In this document: positions 45,864 to 58,990 of the stretch, piece after piece
How positions within the stretch are numbered: the stretch's first letter is position 1
How the letters are laid out: every line of letters starts with the position of its first letter
NCBI RefSeq assembly: GCF_000715075.1
Contig: NC_134095.1
Coordinates: 57,966,419-58,030,418 of the forward strand
Source of the DNA: Nicotiana tabacum
Taxonomy: Eukaryota; Streptophyta; Magnoliopsida; Solanales; Solanaceae
Length of the DNA stretch: 64,000 bases
Reading direction: 5' to 3'
Position numbers and translations under genes: made by a program
Notes under the pieces: generated by a model
Told to the model about the DNA's origin: nothing
What the model saw: the letters and a program-made list of their open reading frames with translations, nothing else
The model's database searches: none

Positions 45864-48283
45864 CATTCGTCCTCGAATGAGGATCGAGGTTCATTCATTA
45901 TCCATTTTTATCTAATTTCAGCTTGTTCACATCATGAAATATATCAACAGCCCCGAATTTGGCTAACTCCTTAAGTTTCCGAAAATTTCGCTAGAGTTTC
46001 TTTTGTAACTCGGCCTATCCACCTGTCTGAGAACCACTAAAACCATCCTAAAAACACATCCACAACTCGAAAAAGTACCATAATGTATACATCGATAACA
46101 AGAACCTCAGCATTACAAGTACCACATTATCACGATGATACCTGGACATGGACTGCACATTTTTAAATCACAACACCTATAAGGTATCTTTCAAATCAAA
46201 ACCAATTGTTATACAATCAAGCGAAAAATTTTTATTTCCACGACACTTTCGGCCTTCAAGGTGGCCTTCCAAGCTTTTCCATAACACATTTACGGAAACA
46301 ATCCCAACCTCCAAACTTATCTAACAAGGATGACATCTAGATACCTCGCATAAGCTAACTATCCATTAACTTTACCTTCAATAATTTCCACCGGAATGAT
46401 ACACAAGGGATCTCCAACTACCTTCTTAGACATAAACGAGTGAATACACACAATATATGGCGAACAATTATGGAGAAACTTCAAACTCCTAGTGCGGCCT
46501 AATGTGGAATACACTTATGCAATCTTCATTATCAACTCACATAACATCTTTAGTGGAGAGTATTGAGAATAATAACCTTCCTAAACTCTAAATCTCTACA
46601 TGAACGCCCATGCTAAACCTTTGATGACCTTCCATGATTACTCTAAGATGTGCTATCATAAACTAACGATAAAATTACCTATCGAATATATGGGATCATA
46701 CGGGGATACTTCCTTTTTGACATGTTTGAACCTTATTTCATGAGGTTACATGCTAAGAGACACGAGGATTTCTATTAATGATGCTGATATGGTTAATCAT
46801 TGTGACGACATCGACTATTAGACAATTAAGGCATAGGGTAACTCATACATTGGCAATAGGAACCACTAAGGAGGAATATTCAAGTACATGACCCAGTCAC
46901 CTCCTGGAGTGTAGGGAAAATCCAGTTATCAAGAATGAGAATATTCTGGCACCTTGAATGTGATATGGGTTTCAAAACACATGAAGTTGAATTACACTCT
47001 TAACGTTAACTGACACAAAGAATATATGCCACAAGCCCAAAAGGATGAAAAGAAGTTGAACACTTACAAGTTTATCATATTTCAAACAACTTAACCCTTC
47101 CTGATAATTGATCCTATAAGAGAGAAGTAAAGATACAATAACTTGTCTTCCAAATAAATATGCTCATGATATGTGCAGAAAAATCCGAAGGCTTCTAATC
47201 TCAACCTTTCACGGGTGGAACCACATAGCTAGGACATCTTAATATTGGGATGAAATCATGTATTGGTTAGAGGGGTTCTAATGGTTAACATGATGCTCCG
47301 GGGAGAAAGACAAATAACACTCTTACCCAGCCAAGAAGGTGGAATACCAAGGGTAGCAAAACTCCCCACACATGACAATGACATAGTCAACGATTATAGA
47401 AGTCGAGGGTGTAAAGACAACCAAACTCAATGAGACAGTGCAAAATAATCATGGAAGACTTGCAGATGTTAATGATGAATTCTCTATGGATTTTGACTTG
47501 AGAAAGGAAGTGTCATAGTGATACATAGAAGGGCACATTCTCTCGTGGTTATCGAACAAGTGTTGAGAAACTAGCACAATGAATTCACCAACTAAGGAAT
47601 ACAATTAACACGTTGTGGAGGTATAAAGAGAAAATAATCATTTGTTATGAGCTGGACATGCTTCTGCTATATTAACTCCCAACTACAATACACGACCACG
47701 TCACGGGCAACCACAATACTAGGAAAGGTGAGCTACTTACTGCGAGATGTCCCGAGTGGACACAAAAGTCATACTAAGATGGTGACACAAATTCTTCGTA
47801 TGACGGGGAGCGAGGATATCAATTTTCAGAGAGACTTTATGCACATAGTGGCCATTCCGATTGACATGCACTCATATGATAGGTTCTAAGGTATGCTCTT
47901 ATGTTACTAGATAGTGAGAAGCTTTCATGATGATACTCGCAAGAGAGTAGAGTGACTGTTCAAACCATATAAGCCATATACACAAGTGAGTGAAAGAGTG
48001 ACTCATCGTAACACTGGGATGCTTTACATGGAACTTGATACCATATGGGTAAACTTTGCGACGGAGCATGCATAGGCACAAATGAGCAGACGTTGTCCAT
48101 AAAAAGATTTTGTAACAAATTCATCGGATGTAGTCCCCGATTGAGAATTTAGGAAAGAAAGTGGGAAGTATTAATCCTAGAGTTATAACTCCATTCAAGG
48201 ACGTATTTATAGAACTTAATTCCACAAGAGGATGTAAATAAGAGTATTTGTAATAGAGGGGCTTCACGAATAATACATCTTGC
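45864..48283 (-). other. internal region of the gag-only element without recognised genes
   Basis: On both strands I see only short frames (for example 47647-47889 plus, 47899-48081 minus) and no RT, RNase H or integrase motif. It is neither repetitive nor strongly biased. It could be degenerate pol or unrelated captured sequence. Confidence 0.5.
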
Positions 48284-49261
48284 TCAAAGAGTAGATACAC
48301 AGAATGGATCATAAGGTTGTCCTGACCCTATCCCAAATCCCTCAGCAATATAAGGATTGACATATGACAATGCAGAGCCAGAGTCAATAAGGGCATACTT
48401 ATCATGAGATTGAAAAGTCAACATACCTGTAACCATATCTGAAAAAGCATAGAACATGTTGGGCCCTACCGAGCTCTGAATACTACCCCTGACTGCTCTA
48501 CGTCCTAAAGGCGCTATAGATGAAGTAGCTGTAGAACTGGCTGGTTGCACTGCACCCCTGCCCATGATCTGGCGAGATGAATGACAATCTCTTTGAAGGT
48601 GACCTGACACACCACACTTGTAGCATACATTGGTACCATAGCGACATACTCCCGGATGACATTTCCCACATTTCACACAATGGGGGCAAGGTCCATTAAA
48701 CTGACTCGCCCCACTGACCTGATACTCACCACTTTTGCATACCTTATAAACTTCCCCCTTATCCTTCCTCCAAGCTTCAAATGCGGGAGTACCAATTCCA
48801 GTATTGGTTTGCTGTGCGGGCCCTTGGAATTGCCCTGATCTACCACCCCAAACATGTTGCTGAGCATACTCACAACATGACGTTAAATGTTCCTTTCCAT
48901 ATACCGGGCAAACCGGAATAGGTGTACCCAACCTAGGGCATTTATTCTTCTTGTGCCCTCTCTTTCCACAATCGTAACATATCTCAAGAGTTATCTAACA
49001 TCTCCCCAAATGATGCTTCTTGCAAACTGAACAATTCGGCTCATTAGCACCAACAACCCTCTTTCGTTTCTTAGATGCTCTCACCACACGCTCTGGTGGT
49101 GAGGTGACATTGGCAGGGACAGGGACACTTCCCTTAGCAATAAGTTCTTCCAATCTTTCCACGGCTTGACGCATCCTCCCTACGAACTCATGGCTAATCT
49201 CCCCTAAATTCAGTGGAAGGGTTATTCCTTCCTTGCTGCTTCGGACTCGTGGATTACTCAT
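48284..49261 (-). pseudogene. gag-protease fragment with two zinc-knuckle cassettes
   Basis: It starts MSNPRVRSSKEG at 49261 and has a basic KKRKRVVG stretch. Then come CSVCKKHHLGRC and CYDCGKRGHKKNKC, and after about 70 residues a second similar pair, CVKCGKCHPGVC and CYKCGVSGHLQRDC. The frame ends in the protease start ALIDSGSALSYVNPYIAEGF. A stop separates the first 88 residues from the rest, with one frame throughout. The capsid domain that should lie between the start and the first knuckle is missing or very short. The rest of protease and pol are absent. Confidence 0.8.
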
Positions 49262-49456
49262 CTAGAAAATGGGTCATAACAAGAAAACTAGATCTCTATC
49301 TTAAGCTCTATAGCACGACCCAGAATATCAAAGAAAGGTGGGATTTCCTAAATGTCCGAATAGCCTCCAACTTATAGATGTGGTCGACAACACACTGATA
49401 AGAAGGACTCTACTAGACACGGCTCCGAGAAAGCCTAGAACACTTTAAAACCTTAG

Positions 49457-49468
49457 GCTCTAATACCA
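49457..49468 (-). other. primer-binding site, initiator tRNA-Met type
   Basis: TGGTATTAGAGC on the minus strand has one mismatch to the standard TGGTATCAGAGC, just after the LTR end at 49473. Confidence 0.85.
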
Positions 49469-49472
49469 AGTT

Positions 49473-49523
49473 TGTCATGCCCCAACTTCGGGAGGTGCGA
49501 CCAGCGCTCAACCGAGTAAACCC
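49473..49523 (-). repeat. 5' LTR fragment (51 bp) cut by Ogre insertion
   Basis: It matches the first 51 bp at 42703 (TGTCATGCCCCAAC...GAGTAAACCC on the plus strand). At 49524 the sequence switches to an Ogre-like LTR terminus, TGTCACACCTCC. Confidence 0.9.
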
Positions 49524-52500
49524 TGTCACACCTCCTTTTACCTGCGCCCGCAGGGGCGTAGGGAGTTTTTTCCAATTAAAGGACAATCGAAACGGGATTT
49601 ATTATTTAATTTAGAGTCGCCACTTGGGAGATTTATGGTGTCCCAAGTCACCGGTTGAATCCCGAATCGAGGAAAAGATTGACTCTGTATTATAGTCCGC
49701 GAACCAGAAATTCGGATAAGAAATTCTGTTAACCCGGGAGAAGGTGTTAGGCATTCCTGAGTTCCGTGGTTCTAGCACGGTCGCTCAAATGTTATATTCA
49801 GCTTATTTATCTGATTTTAATACATGTTGGACCTGTGTGCAAATTTTAACTCTTTCCCGCTTTTATTATTGTTATTTTAAGAGAGAATTGCAACGTCGTG
49901 AAAATACGTCTCGAACCACGTCACATCAATGCACCCGTGGTTATTGACACATTTCGATTCCGTTGAGATTTGGATTTGGGTCACATAAATGTGCACCCGA
50001 GTTTAAGAAAGTAATTTATTGAAAGCGCGCCTAAAGTGACTAGCGCGTTATTATTTTGAGGAAAGCCGTGAAATTCATTAGACGGTCCGTCCCGAAATCT
50101 AAAATATTTAATGCAATATTTATTGAGGGCCCCACAACTTCTGCGTTTTATTTGGCGAGGCTCGTCTTATTTATTATTTAAAGGCTAATCCTAAAATGAC
50201 TATTATTCTTCTATTTATTTGTCTTTAAAGAAATAAAAGGGGGCCCCAATTAGTTAATATTAGAAAATCCTATAGTCTATCAATTGAAAATTAGTAGACC
50301 AAATGCCATTTCAACTTTAGGTCCAAAGAACCCAATCCATATGCTGGATCAAGTTTTGAACTACACGACTCAGTTATTTGATTATGCTAACATTCATAAG
50401 TTAACTGATTCAAATTCAAGTAGACTATTGATATTAACCATTAACATGCAATTACTTGTTCCTACGTCGAAATATGAGCTTAACGAACAAAGGAGAGGAC
50501 ATCAATAACTAGCATGTTGGGCTTTTTTTTTAAAAACGCGTTTAACCTGAAATCAGAATAAGCACCACATGTTGACTTCTGGATTAATTGTAGGTCCAAA
50601 CAATACTGATATTCAATTTTTAACTCAATGTTAACTGAAATCAGTACTAAACTATACTAAGTCTACAACTAATGTACACGAATTAACAGTTTAAACAGTC
50701 CTAATTAGGTACAAACTTCACAGTCCACATTTTATTGAGTTATAGATCAAATTGGACTATACAACTACTTATCATCTATATCTACTGAGCTACAGATACA
50801 ACATCAAATAATTAAGGGCCCGAGCACTTCCATTTCATGTTTACATCTCAAGGCTACATCAAATTGAGCTTAGTTGTGTACCTGGATTGGAGTGAACAGA
50901 AGAATAAAGAGGAAGTCAGCAGCAGTACAACACAGCAAACAACAACAGCAGCAAATAACACCAGCAGACAACAAATTGGAATTCCGAAACAACTCCAAAC
51001 CCAGTTTCAAATTAGAAAAACACTTGACCACAACTCATAACCAGTTGTGAAACCAAACAGCAACAACAAATAACTCCGGGCAACTAATTGGACCTCAAAC
51101 TCAACAAGAAAACCAACCAGTGAACCTCAGACACTCCAGTAAACAGGCTTGAAACTGGAAACAAGCTCTCCAATCTTTAAGCCTTAGAAACTGATTTTCA
51201 GGACCCTCTCTAACTGATTAAAGACTCTTAAAAGTGATCTCTGAAACTTGAAGCAGAGAATTTTAAAACTGTTTATGATTCTCAGGGAGCTGGACTATTG
51301 GCTGAGATTTTGACAAGTTAATTAAGGTAATGAAAAAGTAAAACTCTCTCCCCTCCCTCCCTTCAGGTCTCACTAAAAGACTGATTCATAGCTCTTTTAA
51401 TAGGCATACCATTAGTGCTCCAATCCACTAACATCTTATCTTTTCAATTCTTTTATTACCCCTATTACCCTAGTGCTTTTATTTTAATCATTAATGCTTA
51501 TTTCAGTCCCTAAAATCAGCAAGTACATTTCCCACTATTATATGTTTCTTGCCATTATTAATTCAATTGGTATGTGCATGCTATATTTTAATCAATTCCT
51601 TTCAAGCCTCCATATACCATTATGTTTTGTTACCCACTAACACATTAGATTAATGGTTAATTAAGTGCTTTATTGACAACTCACCAGCAAGACCATTTGC
51701 CAAACTTTTAAAACTCCCCACATTACCCTCCTGATATCCCTGAAATTACTGACTTATCCCAATCCTTTTAAACCTGTATGAAACCTCAACTATAACCAAT
51801 TTAAGACTATCAATTGACTAATGAAATAACTCCCAATCAACAACATTAGGACAATTCAACAAGGTCAGATTTATATCAGAACAAACTTAATAGAATAAAC
51901 AAGTTGATTCGAATCATTAAACTTAATCACCAATTGAACTCAGATCAAATCTAACAGCATTTCAACCAAGATGGGGATTCAATGATTCAGGGAAATAGTC
52001 AGAATGGACTATTAAGGTCAAAAAATTGATTCACACAGATGCATGAGGATAAACTATCTATATTGGGAACAAATATAACTCCAAATTAACCTCGAACAAA
52101 ATGCTGGAACAACAAGTATACTAGTTATGAGCCCTGAGGCTGAGAATACAAAGTTCAGAAGATAAAACAACATCCAATAACTTGAAGAGAACAACTGAAC
52201 TATAGACATGAACGGACCAATTGACGAAACTATTTAATCAACTCAACAATTTATAGCATATGCTAATCAACAGAAGCAAACTGGACCAAGAAAAAGGTCC
52301 GAAAGAGAAGAGAGATATAAATCGAAAAGATGAAATACAATGAAGCTTAAGCAGATAAACAACAACAAAAATAGAAAAGAAAAAGAAGAAAAATACCTCA
52401 AAATTACAGGCTAAACTCCATACGGTTCCCATTTTAAACTTTGTCTCGAACTTTTGAGGTCCAAACGGACCTCAGTCGAGTGTTATCGACTGAAAACACT

Positions 52501-53767
52501 CGACTAAAGTCGATTAAGAACCTCAAATTTCCCCTTTACTCGGACAGGTTCCAGGTTTTGGCTCTCTAGGGTTCTTCAATCGATTTAAAATTCGACCAGT
52601 TCTAGCAAGATTCGAGCCCAAGTAGGGGTGGTTTGGGAACGAGGGAGGTCAGGTGGAGCTGGGGTGTGAACTTGGGACTGGTTGGGTAGGTTTAGGGTTT
52701 TGCTTGAATCTTCAATTGAAGATTCGAAACAAACCGGGATGATTCGAGGTTAAAGGGATAGGGATTTGTGTTGAGGGAGGTTAGAAGGTTCAGGGGTGTG
52801 AATTTGAGGGTCATCGGTCCTCAGGCCGCCGGGTTTACGGCAAAGGGATTTGGTGGCGGCTAGGGTTTCGAGGGTCGTCTCTGAGGGGTCTGAGAGAGAC
52901 GATGGGGCGAGGGGGGGGATTTGGTTTGGGGGCATGGGGTGAGGTTTTAGGAATATATAGTAGGGTGGGGATTATATATATGAAAGGGCGGAATGAATCC
53001 AGCCCGCTCGATGTGATGAGATCAACGGCTTGGATCCATTCATTAATGAAAACGACGTTGCTTCGTTTACCTCGAGACCGGATCGGTCTTTGGATGGGAA
53101 TGGGTCGGGGCATGGGGGCGATCTGCGGCTGTTGGATCAAATGAAATGAACGGCCTGGATCGACAGGCTTGAAACGACATCGTTTCTTCGATGCTGGGGG
53201 TGGACTGGACCGTTCGATCTTAGGAGATCGACGGTTCAGATTGAACGCGGCCATACGACGTCGTTTGGTTGGCTTGGTCGATTGGGCCAGATAGGGGTGA
53301 TTTGGGCTGGTTGTTTGGTGGGTTGGGTGTTTGGGCTTGGGAAATTAATTAAATTGGCCCAGATTTATTTCCTTCCTCTTTTCTTTTCCTTTTCTTTTTA
53401 TTTTCTTCCTAAATTATTTTCTAAAATTATAAACCAAGTTAACTTATTAAAAATACTAATTATCTTCTAATAACATTTATCATATATAGTTAAATGCCAA
53501 TTAACAATAAAATCACACAATTGGAGATTAAATGCAAAGTACATATTTTTGTGATTTTCATTCTCGCAAATCCAAATATTGTTTAATTAATTCCTAATTG
53601 TAAAATTAAATCCTAAATGCACATGCAACACATATTTTTGTATCTTTCTTAATTAAAGTAAAAATAAACATGCACAGACAAGTACAAATAAATCACAAGC
53701 AACACAAAACTATTTTATTTTGAATTTTTGGGAGTAGTTCTTGTAGGGCAAAAATCACGTGCTCACA
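49524..53767 (-). repeat. Ogre-like LTR 1 (4244 bp)
   Basis: It begins TGTCACACCTCC and ends CACGTGCTCACA on the plus strand. The first ~280 bp and the last part match LTR 2 well (CAAGTCACCGGTT, GTGTTAGGCATT, TTCTAGCACGGTCGCT), but the middle is strongly diverged. Near its upstream end (53050-53270) three ACGACGTCGT-type palindromic words occur. Confidence 0.85.
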
Positions 53768-53995
53768 GCTGCCCCTCTTTGTCCAGAAACATGAAGAGTT
53801 TTCGTACAAAGATAAAGTGAGCGGATACGAGCGATTTTTGCCCGTTCGGCTACTCCGTGTGAAGCATTTTTGAAATATTTGACCGAACCGCTGCTTCAAA
53901 GGTTTCCTACATATCCCTGGCCAAAAGGAAATCAGGTCAATGTAGTTCGGGAAGTTTTGGTAGCTGGGACTACCACAGAGCTGTGGTTTTACTGT
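53768..53995 (-). other. polypurine tract and conserved 3'-UTR block 1
   Basis: The minus-strand AAAGAGGGGCAGC (53768-53780) abuts the LTR start TGTGAGCACGTG and is the polypurine tract. The next ~210 bp are nearly the same as 62391-62620 (GATAAAGTGAGCGGATACGA, CTTCAAAGGTTTCCTACATA, AGGTCAATGTAGTTCGG), far better conserved than the neighbouring repeats. Confidence 0.85.
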
Positions 53996-54287
53996 TACTA
54001 CTGTTGCTGCTGCTGCTACCGCTTACTGACCTCCTTATTACACCATGGTAAAAGAAAACAAGAAGCTAGACTAAACTAGGAATTACAAAATCTTATCTAG
54101 GTCTTCAAACTTGCTCTTGTTGCCTTTCTTTCTTGTTGGTTTGTGTTTCCTCTGATGTTTCTTTCTTTCTTGTGAAATTTGAATTGTTTCTCCTCCGACA
54201 CGCGAATTATCTTCCTTTGACCATCGTTGCCTCTCTTTTGACTTCTGCACTTGAGTTTGTGCTGGGGTTTTTTGTTGTAACCCTCCG

Positions 54288-55215
54288 CTCTCTGGGCGGG
54301 CTCCTGACTTCTACTGCGACTTAAAAAGATATTACCTCCATTCTCCAGGCGGGTTCCTGACTTCAATAAACAACTTAAAGATAATACCTCCATTCTCCAG
54401 GCGGACTCCTGACTTCGACTACAACTTGAAATGATAACAACCTCCATTCTCCAGGCGGGTTCCTGACTTCAATAAACAACTTAAAGATAATACCTCCATT
54501 CTCCAAGCGGGCTCCTGACTACGACTACAACTTGAAAATATAACAACCTCCATTCTCCAGGCGGGATCCTGACTTCAACTTCAACTTGAAATGATAACAA
54601 CCTCCATTCTCCAGGCGGGCTCCTGACTTCAACTACTTCTTAAAATATAATACCTCCATTCTCCAGGCGGGCTCCTAACTTCAACTACTTCTTAAAATAT
54701 AATACCTTCATTCTCCAGGCGGGCTCCTAACTTCAACTACTTCTTAAAATATAATACCTCCATTCTCCAGGCGGGCTCCTGACTTCGACTACAACTTGAA
54801 AAATATAACAACCTCCATTCTCCAGGCGGGCTCCTGACTTTAACAACTTAAAAATATAACACCTCCATTCTCTAGGCGGGTTCCTGACTTCAACAACTTA
54901 AAAATATTTTTGTTGTATTCCTCTGCTTTACTGACTTCAACTACTTGTTAAAATATAATACCTCTATTCTCCAGGCGGACTCCTGACTTCAACAACTTCT
55001 TAAAAATATAACACCTCCATTCTCCAGGCGGGTTCCTGACTTCGACTACAACTTGAAAAATATAACAACCTCCATTCTCCAGGCGGGCTCCTGACTTTAA
55101 TAACTTAAAAATATAACACCTCCATTCTCCAGGCGGGTTCCTGACTTCAACTACTTCTTAAAATATAATACCTCCATTCTCCAGGCGGGCTCCTGACTTT
55201 AACAACTTAAAAATA
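54288..55215 (-). repeat. 3'-UTR tandem array 1 (52-54 bp units, about 17 copies)
   Basis: Units centre on CCTCCATTCTCCAGGCGGGC followed by TCCTGACTTC, with cores at 54344, 54396, 54450, 54502, 54556 and onward to ~55180. The spacer varies (ACTACTTCTTAAAATATAAT, ACTACAACTTGAAAATATAA, AACAACTTAAAAATATAA). One degenerate unit lies near 54910-54945. No open frame spans the array. Confidence 0.93.
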
Positions 55216-55936
55216 TACGTTCTATTGCCGTTGTTCCTTCCTGCCTCTTAAACCATTTCCCTTCTAACTTGAATTATCTTCTTTCAGAACTGCTTCCCTC
55301 AAAATTGGTGTTTCATTCCTCTGAGAACTGCTGGGGATAACACCGGTGTTTCATTCAAAAATATGTTATTTTCCTCCTTCAAAGACTACTTCCCTTAAAG
55401 CTGGTGTTTTCCTTCCTCTGGAACTACTTCTCTTAAGACTTGTATTATCTTCCTCCCGAAATTGCTTTCTTTAAAACTTATTTTGTCTTCTTCTGGCTGT
55501 TGGGGATACCACTTTTCCCCAAACTTGTGTTATCTTCCTTCTTCCCCAAGTGGGTACCTGACTTCCAGAAAATTTTCAAAAAATGAAATAAAATTTTCTG
55601 CCCCAGTTTTACAATCTTTCTTGTGGCATGTTTTTCTGTCATCAATAACATTTCCTGTCCCTGCTTAAAATCAAAGAGAATTTGTTAGTTTAAAACGCGG
55701 GGATGCTCCTGCTGGGGACGGTTTTCCCTTTCTCTCTTTTCTATGCTCTGCGTTGTTCGGCCATCTTGAAACTTGGCTGATAACTTCCGACCTTCTTGAT
55801 GATTCTGTATTCACCAACCTCTCAACCGTTGTTTTCCACCTTTGCTCCAACAGAAATGACAACAAAATAAACCACCGAGACTCCTCCCCAGCTAGCCAAG
55901 AGATGGAGCGTCTTTCCCATTACCGAGCACGACATC
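55216..55936 (-). other. 3' region between array 1 and gag
   Basis: No recognisable domain is seen. TTCCTCTGGAACTACTTC-like CT-rich segments (55250-55560) look like diverged repeats. A minus-strand frame at 55671-55865 lacks family similarity. The pol region expected here in a complete Ogre is absent. Confidence 0.5.
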
Positions 55937-57880
55937 TTAGCCACTGAGTTCCGCATCAACATTACTAGGACCTTCACAATTCTCCATCACATTGACTTTA
56001 GTAAATTGCGTTTGGGTCCCTTTTGCCGGTTCGTTCTTAAGATCAACACCTGATAGCGCTGAAAGCTTTACAGCACGTGGACCTCCGAGGATCTCAGAAT
56101 AATTCTCATATTCCTTTTCAAAACAAATCATACCCACCATATGCATCTCATTATGAACAGGCGATGGACTTTGGCTAGTGTCTACTACATCTGGATTTTG
56201 CACAACAATGTCACCTGCATCAATAAGCTTCTGAATTGCTTTTTCTAGATGCCAACACTTTTCTGTCTGTGACCTGGGGGCATCAGAGCAATATGCGGAC
56301 CTTTGAGAATAATCAAAATTCTTTGGAAGAGGGTTTGGCATTTTTATCTGAATCGGCTTCAACATGTCCAATTGCCTCAACCTTTGGAACAAACTGGCAT
56401 ACGATTCTCCAATAGGAGTGAAAGTCTTTTCCTTTTGCTTTTGCCTTTTCATCTTGTACTCTAGCCTCGGTTGGAACCTTTTGCGGGTAGGTTGTTGATA
56501 TGCTTGAGGGGGCGAGTAAGACATTTGTGGAAGTGGTGCAGGCCATCGTGGGTCTCGTGGGTGTGGAACATATGGTGGTGCATTGTGGATGGAGTACTAG
56601 GAAGGTGATGTATGACTTTGGGGGTTTTGTGGAGAGAAGTAGCATTAGGGAGGATTATTTGGAGCACAGGGATATCCATGGGGTCGATATCAAGGCTGAA
56701 AGCATTGAGCAGGAATGCCCACTAGATCCTGTCGTTGGTGCGACTCAACAACATCTTTTCTATTTCTCTTACTTCCATCCAAACTTACTAAGATGTTCTG
56801 AATGTCTTTTGTAGTGTATTTCAATGCAGAATAACTCATGATTTTCCCTGACTTGATTCCCTCTTCTACCATCTCTCCTGTTTTTACCACATCATTGAAA
56901 GGTTTACCCAAGGCCGCGATCAAATGACTGAAGTAGGTGGGCCTCTGGGCTTGTAGGAAAAGCTCAACCATTTCTTCTTCACCAATCGGGGGACTGACCT
57001 GAGCAGCTTGTTCCCTCCATCTGAGCCCAAACTCCCTAAAGTTTTCTTCTGGTTTCTTTTCCATATTAGATAGGAAGGAGCGGTCTGGGGTAATTCCTAT
57101 ATTGTATTGAAAGTGTCGAACAAAATATTGAGCCATGTCATGCCATGTATGCCACTTGCTGACATCTTGACGTGTATGCCATTCCAAGGCTACCCCAGTC
57201 AGTCTCTCACTGAAATACGCCATCGGCAACTTGTCTTTCCCGCCAACACTTCTCATTTCACTACAAAAACCCCTCAGATGGGCTACCAGATCTCCACGCC
57301 CATCATACAAATTAAACTTTGGCATCTTAAACCCTTTCAGCTTTTTGGATATCTCATCTTATTCCACTGTCTTAGCAGGCTTTGCAGTCTCACCGAGAGG
57401 CTCAAAATGAGGAGCGTAAGAATGTGGACCCGAGACCTTGAAAATTGGTTCTGGAGCATAGTGTTGGGCCTCAGGAATTTTGAACAGAGTCCCGCCGGAG
57501 GATCGAGGAAAGGTAGTAGGTGGATGAGCTACAAAAACATGAACGGTCAAAGGAGCGGGATATGAGGTGGTTCTGGGGAGTGGAGTGTGAAAAGGTTATG
57601 AGGAGATATCCTGGACTTGTGACAGTGGCGGAATGATGACAAGACTTTCAGTGTAGTTAGTGGGAACTGATAGTGGAGGACGCCCACTAATCCTGAATTG
57701 GTATATTTCGGCCATCTGTCCTTTCAACCTTAAGACCTCTTCTTTCAACTCAGATTCTGACTCAACAATTTCCTTAGACGGATCAATAACCCCTGTGTCC
57801 AAGTCTTTGCTAGTCATGGCTACCTTGCTCAAAACCTTGTGTTGTATGGATGAGTTACTTAAAAACCACAAACCAACCAC
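55937..57880 (-). pseudogene. Ogre/Tat-type gag pseudogene
   Basis: On the minus strand: an N-terminal charged helix likely to be a coiled coil (ELKEEVLRLKGQMAEIYQF, ~57790), then FKMPKFNLYDGRGDLVAHLR, then the gag core with LTGVALEWH, FVRHFQYNIGITPDRSF, MEKKPEENFREFGLRWREQA and EEGIKSGKIMSYSAL (57325-56800). The C-terminal segment follows: FTPIGESYASLFQRLRQLDM and QTEKCWHLEKAIQKLIDAG (56420-56220). This order is that of Tat/Ogre gag. Stops or shifts lie near 57600, 57358, 56690 and 56525. Protease, RT, RNase H and integrase are absent. It forms virus-like particles in active relatives (family knowledge). Confidence 0.9.
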
Positions 57881-58849
57881 CCTTTATCTGCCTAATGAAG
57901 ATAACAAAAGGAACAAAATGGGTACATCCTGTCGCACCTCCTTTTTACCGCGCCCGCGGGGGCGCGTGAGGGAGTTTTCTCCAATTGAAGGACAGTCGAA
58001 ACGAGATTTATTTAATTATTTCAGAGTCGCCACCTGGGAATTTTAAGGCGTCCCAAGTCACCGGTTTTAATCCCTGAATCGAGGAGAATATGACTCTGTT
58101 ATTTATTCTGCGAACCAGAAATCCTGAGTAAGGAATTCTGTTAATCCGGAAGAAGGTGTTAGGCATTTCCGAATTCCGTGGTTCTAGCACGGTCGCTTAA
58201 CTGTTTTTATTATTGGCTTAATTATCTTGATTTTACTAAATACGTTTTTATTGCATGATTCTACTACTGCTTTTTACTTATTGTTTACAATTATATGGGC
58301 GAATTACGCGTACGTATATTCGTATTCTATATTTTTATAATTACCAGGAATTGTGCCACGCGTACGTGTACACAATAAAAATGGTTATAGTTTTATTAAC
58401 AAAAAAAAATATGTTCGAAAAATAAAATCAGGAACATCATCACCCTTGTATTTAGACAATGAACTGCACGTCTCGGGTTATATGAAATTATTTTAACATT
58501 CTTGGAAAAATCCTTTTCTTAAACATTCGCTCGAAATTGCGCGTACGCATAATCCAAATTTGTTTTTTTTAAAAAAAAAATGTAATCAGGGTACGCTAAC
58601 GCATCCCTAATCGCGCAAAATATTTATAATGGTATTATGGATTTTCCAAAATTGTTTATTATATTCATACATTTTATGTGAGAATCATGAGAACTCCCAT
58701 TTTTAGAGGCCCTTAAATTCTTTGAAAAGAATTCACAATCTATTAAATGTTGCCCGTTGATTATAATTTTCGAGTATAAATTATATTCATCCCGCTATTC
58801 AAATTCGAAGAAAATAATAAAAATAGGATTTTTAACAAATACAACATAT

Positions 58850-58990
58850 ATATATATATGCCAAAGAATGAATTGTGTATGAAACTAAAAATGATTTATA
58901 AAGGGAAGAAACATTTATATATATATATGCCAAAGAATGAATTGTGTATGAAACTAAAAATGATTTATAAAGGGAAGAAACATTTTTCAA
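58850..58990. repeat. ~67-bp tandem duplication in LTR 2
   Basis: ATATATATGCCAAAGAATGA and the ~60 bp after it (GAAACTAAAAATGATTTATA, AAGGGAAGAAACATTT) occur twice in a row, at about 58853 and 58923. The copies look identical, so the event is recent. Confidence 0.9.

Larger units (their letters stand above)
42703..49523 (-). mobile_element. minus-strand gag-only LTR retrotransposon (TR-GAG-like), interrupted in its 5' LTR
   Basis: Minus-strand order: 51 bp of 5' LTR (49523-49473), primer-binding site, gag with a protease start (49261-48284), about 2.4 kb without recognisable coding sequence, polypurine tract, and a full 3' LTR (45846-42703). No RT, RNase H or integrase motif is found, so it resembles the gag-only class called TR-GAG, or a long-deleted gypsy element. 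Its 5' LTR is cut at 49524 by Ogre-like DNA. Confidence 0.75.

Noticed and set aside
52835..53254. Minus-strand 139-codon frame, basic and proline-rich
   Set aside because: It lies within Ogre-like LTR 1 over the promoter palindromes, and the matching part of LTR 2 does not keep it open.
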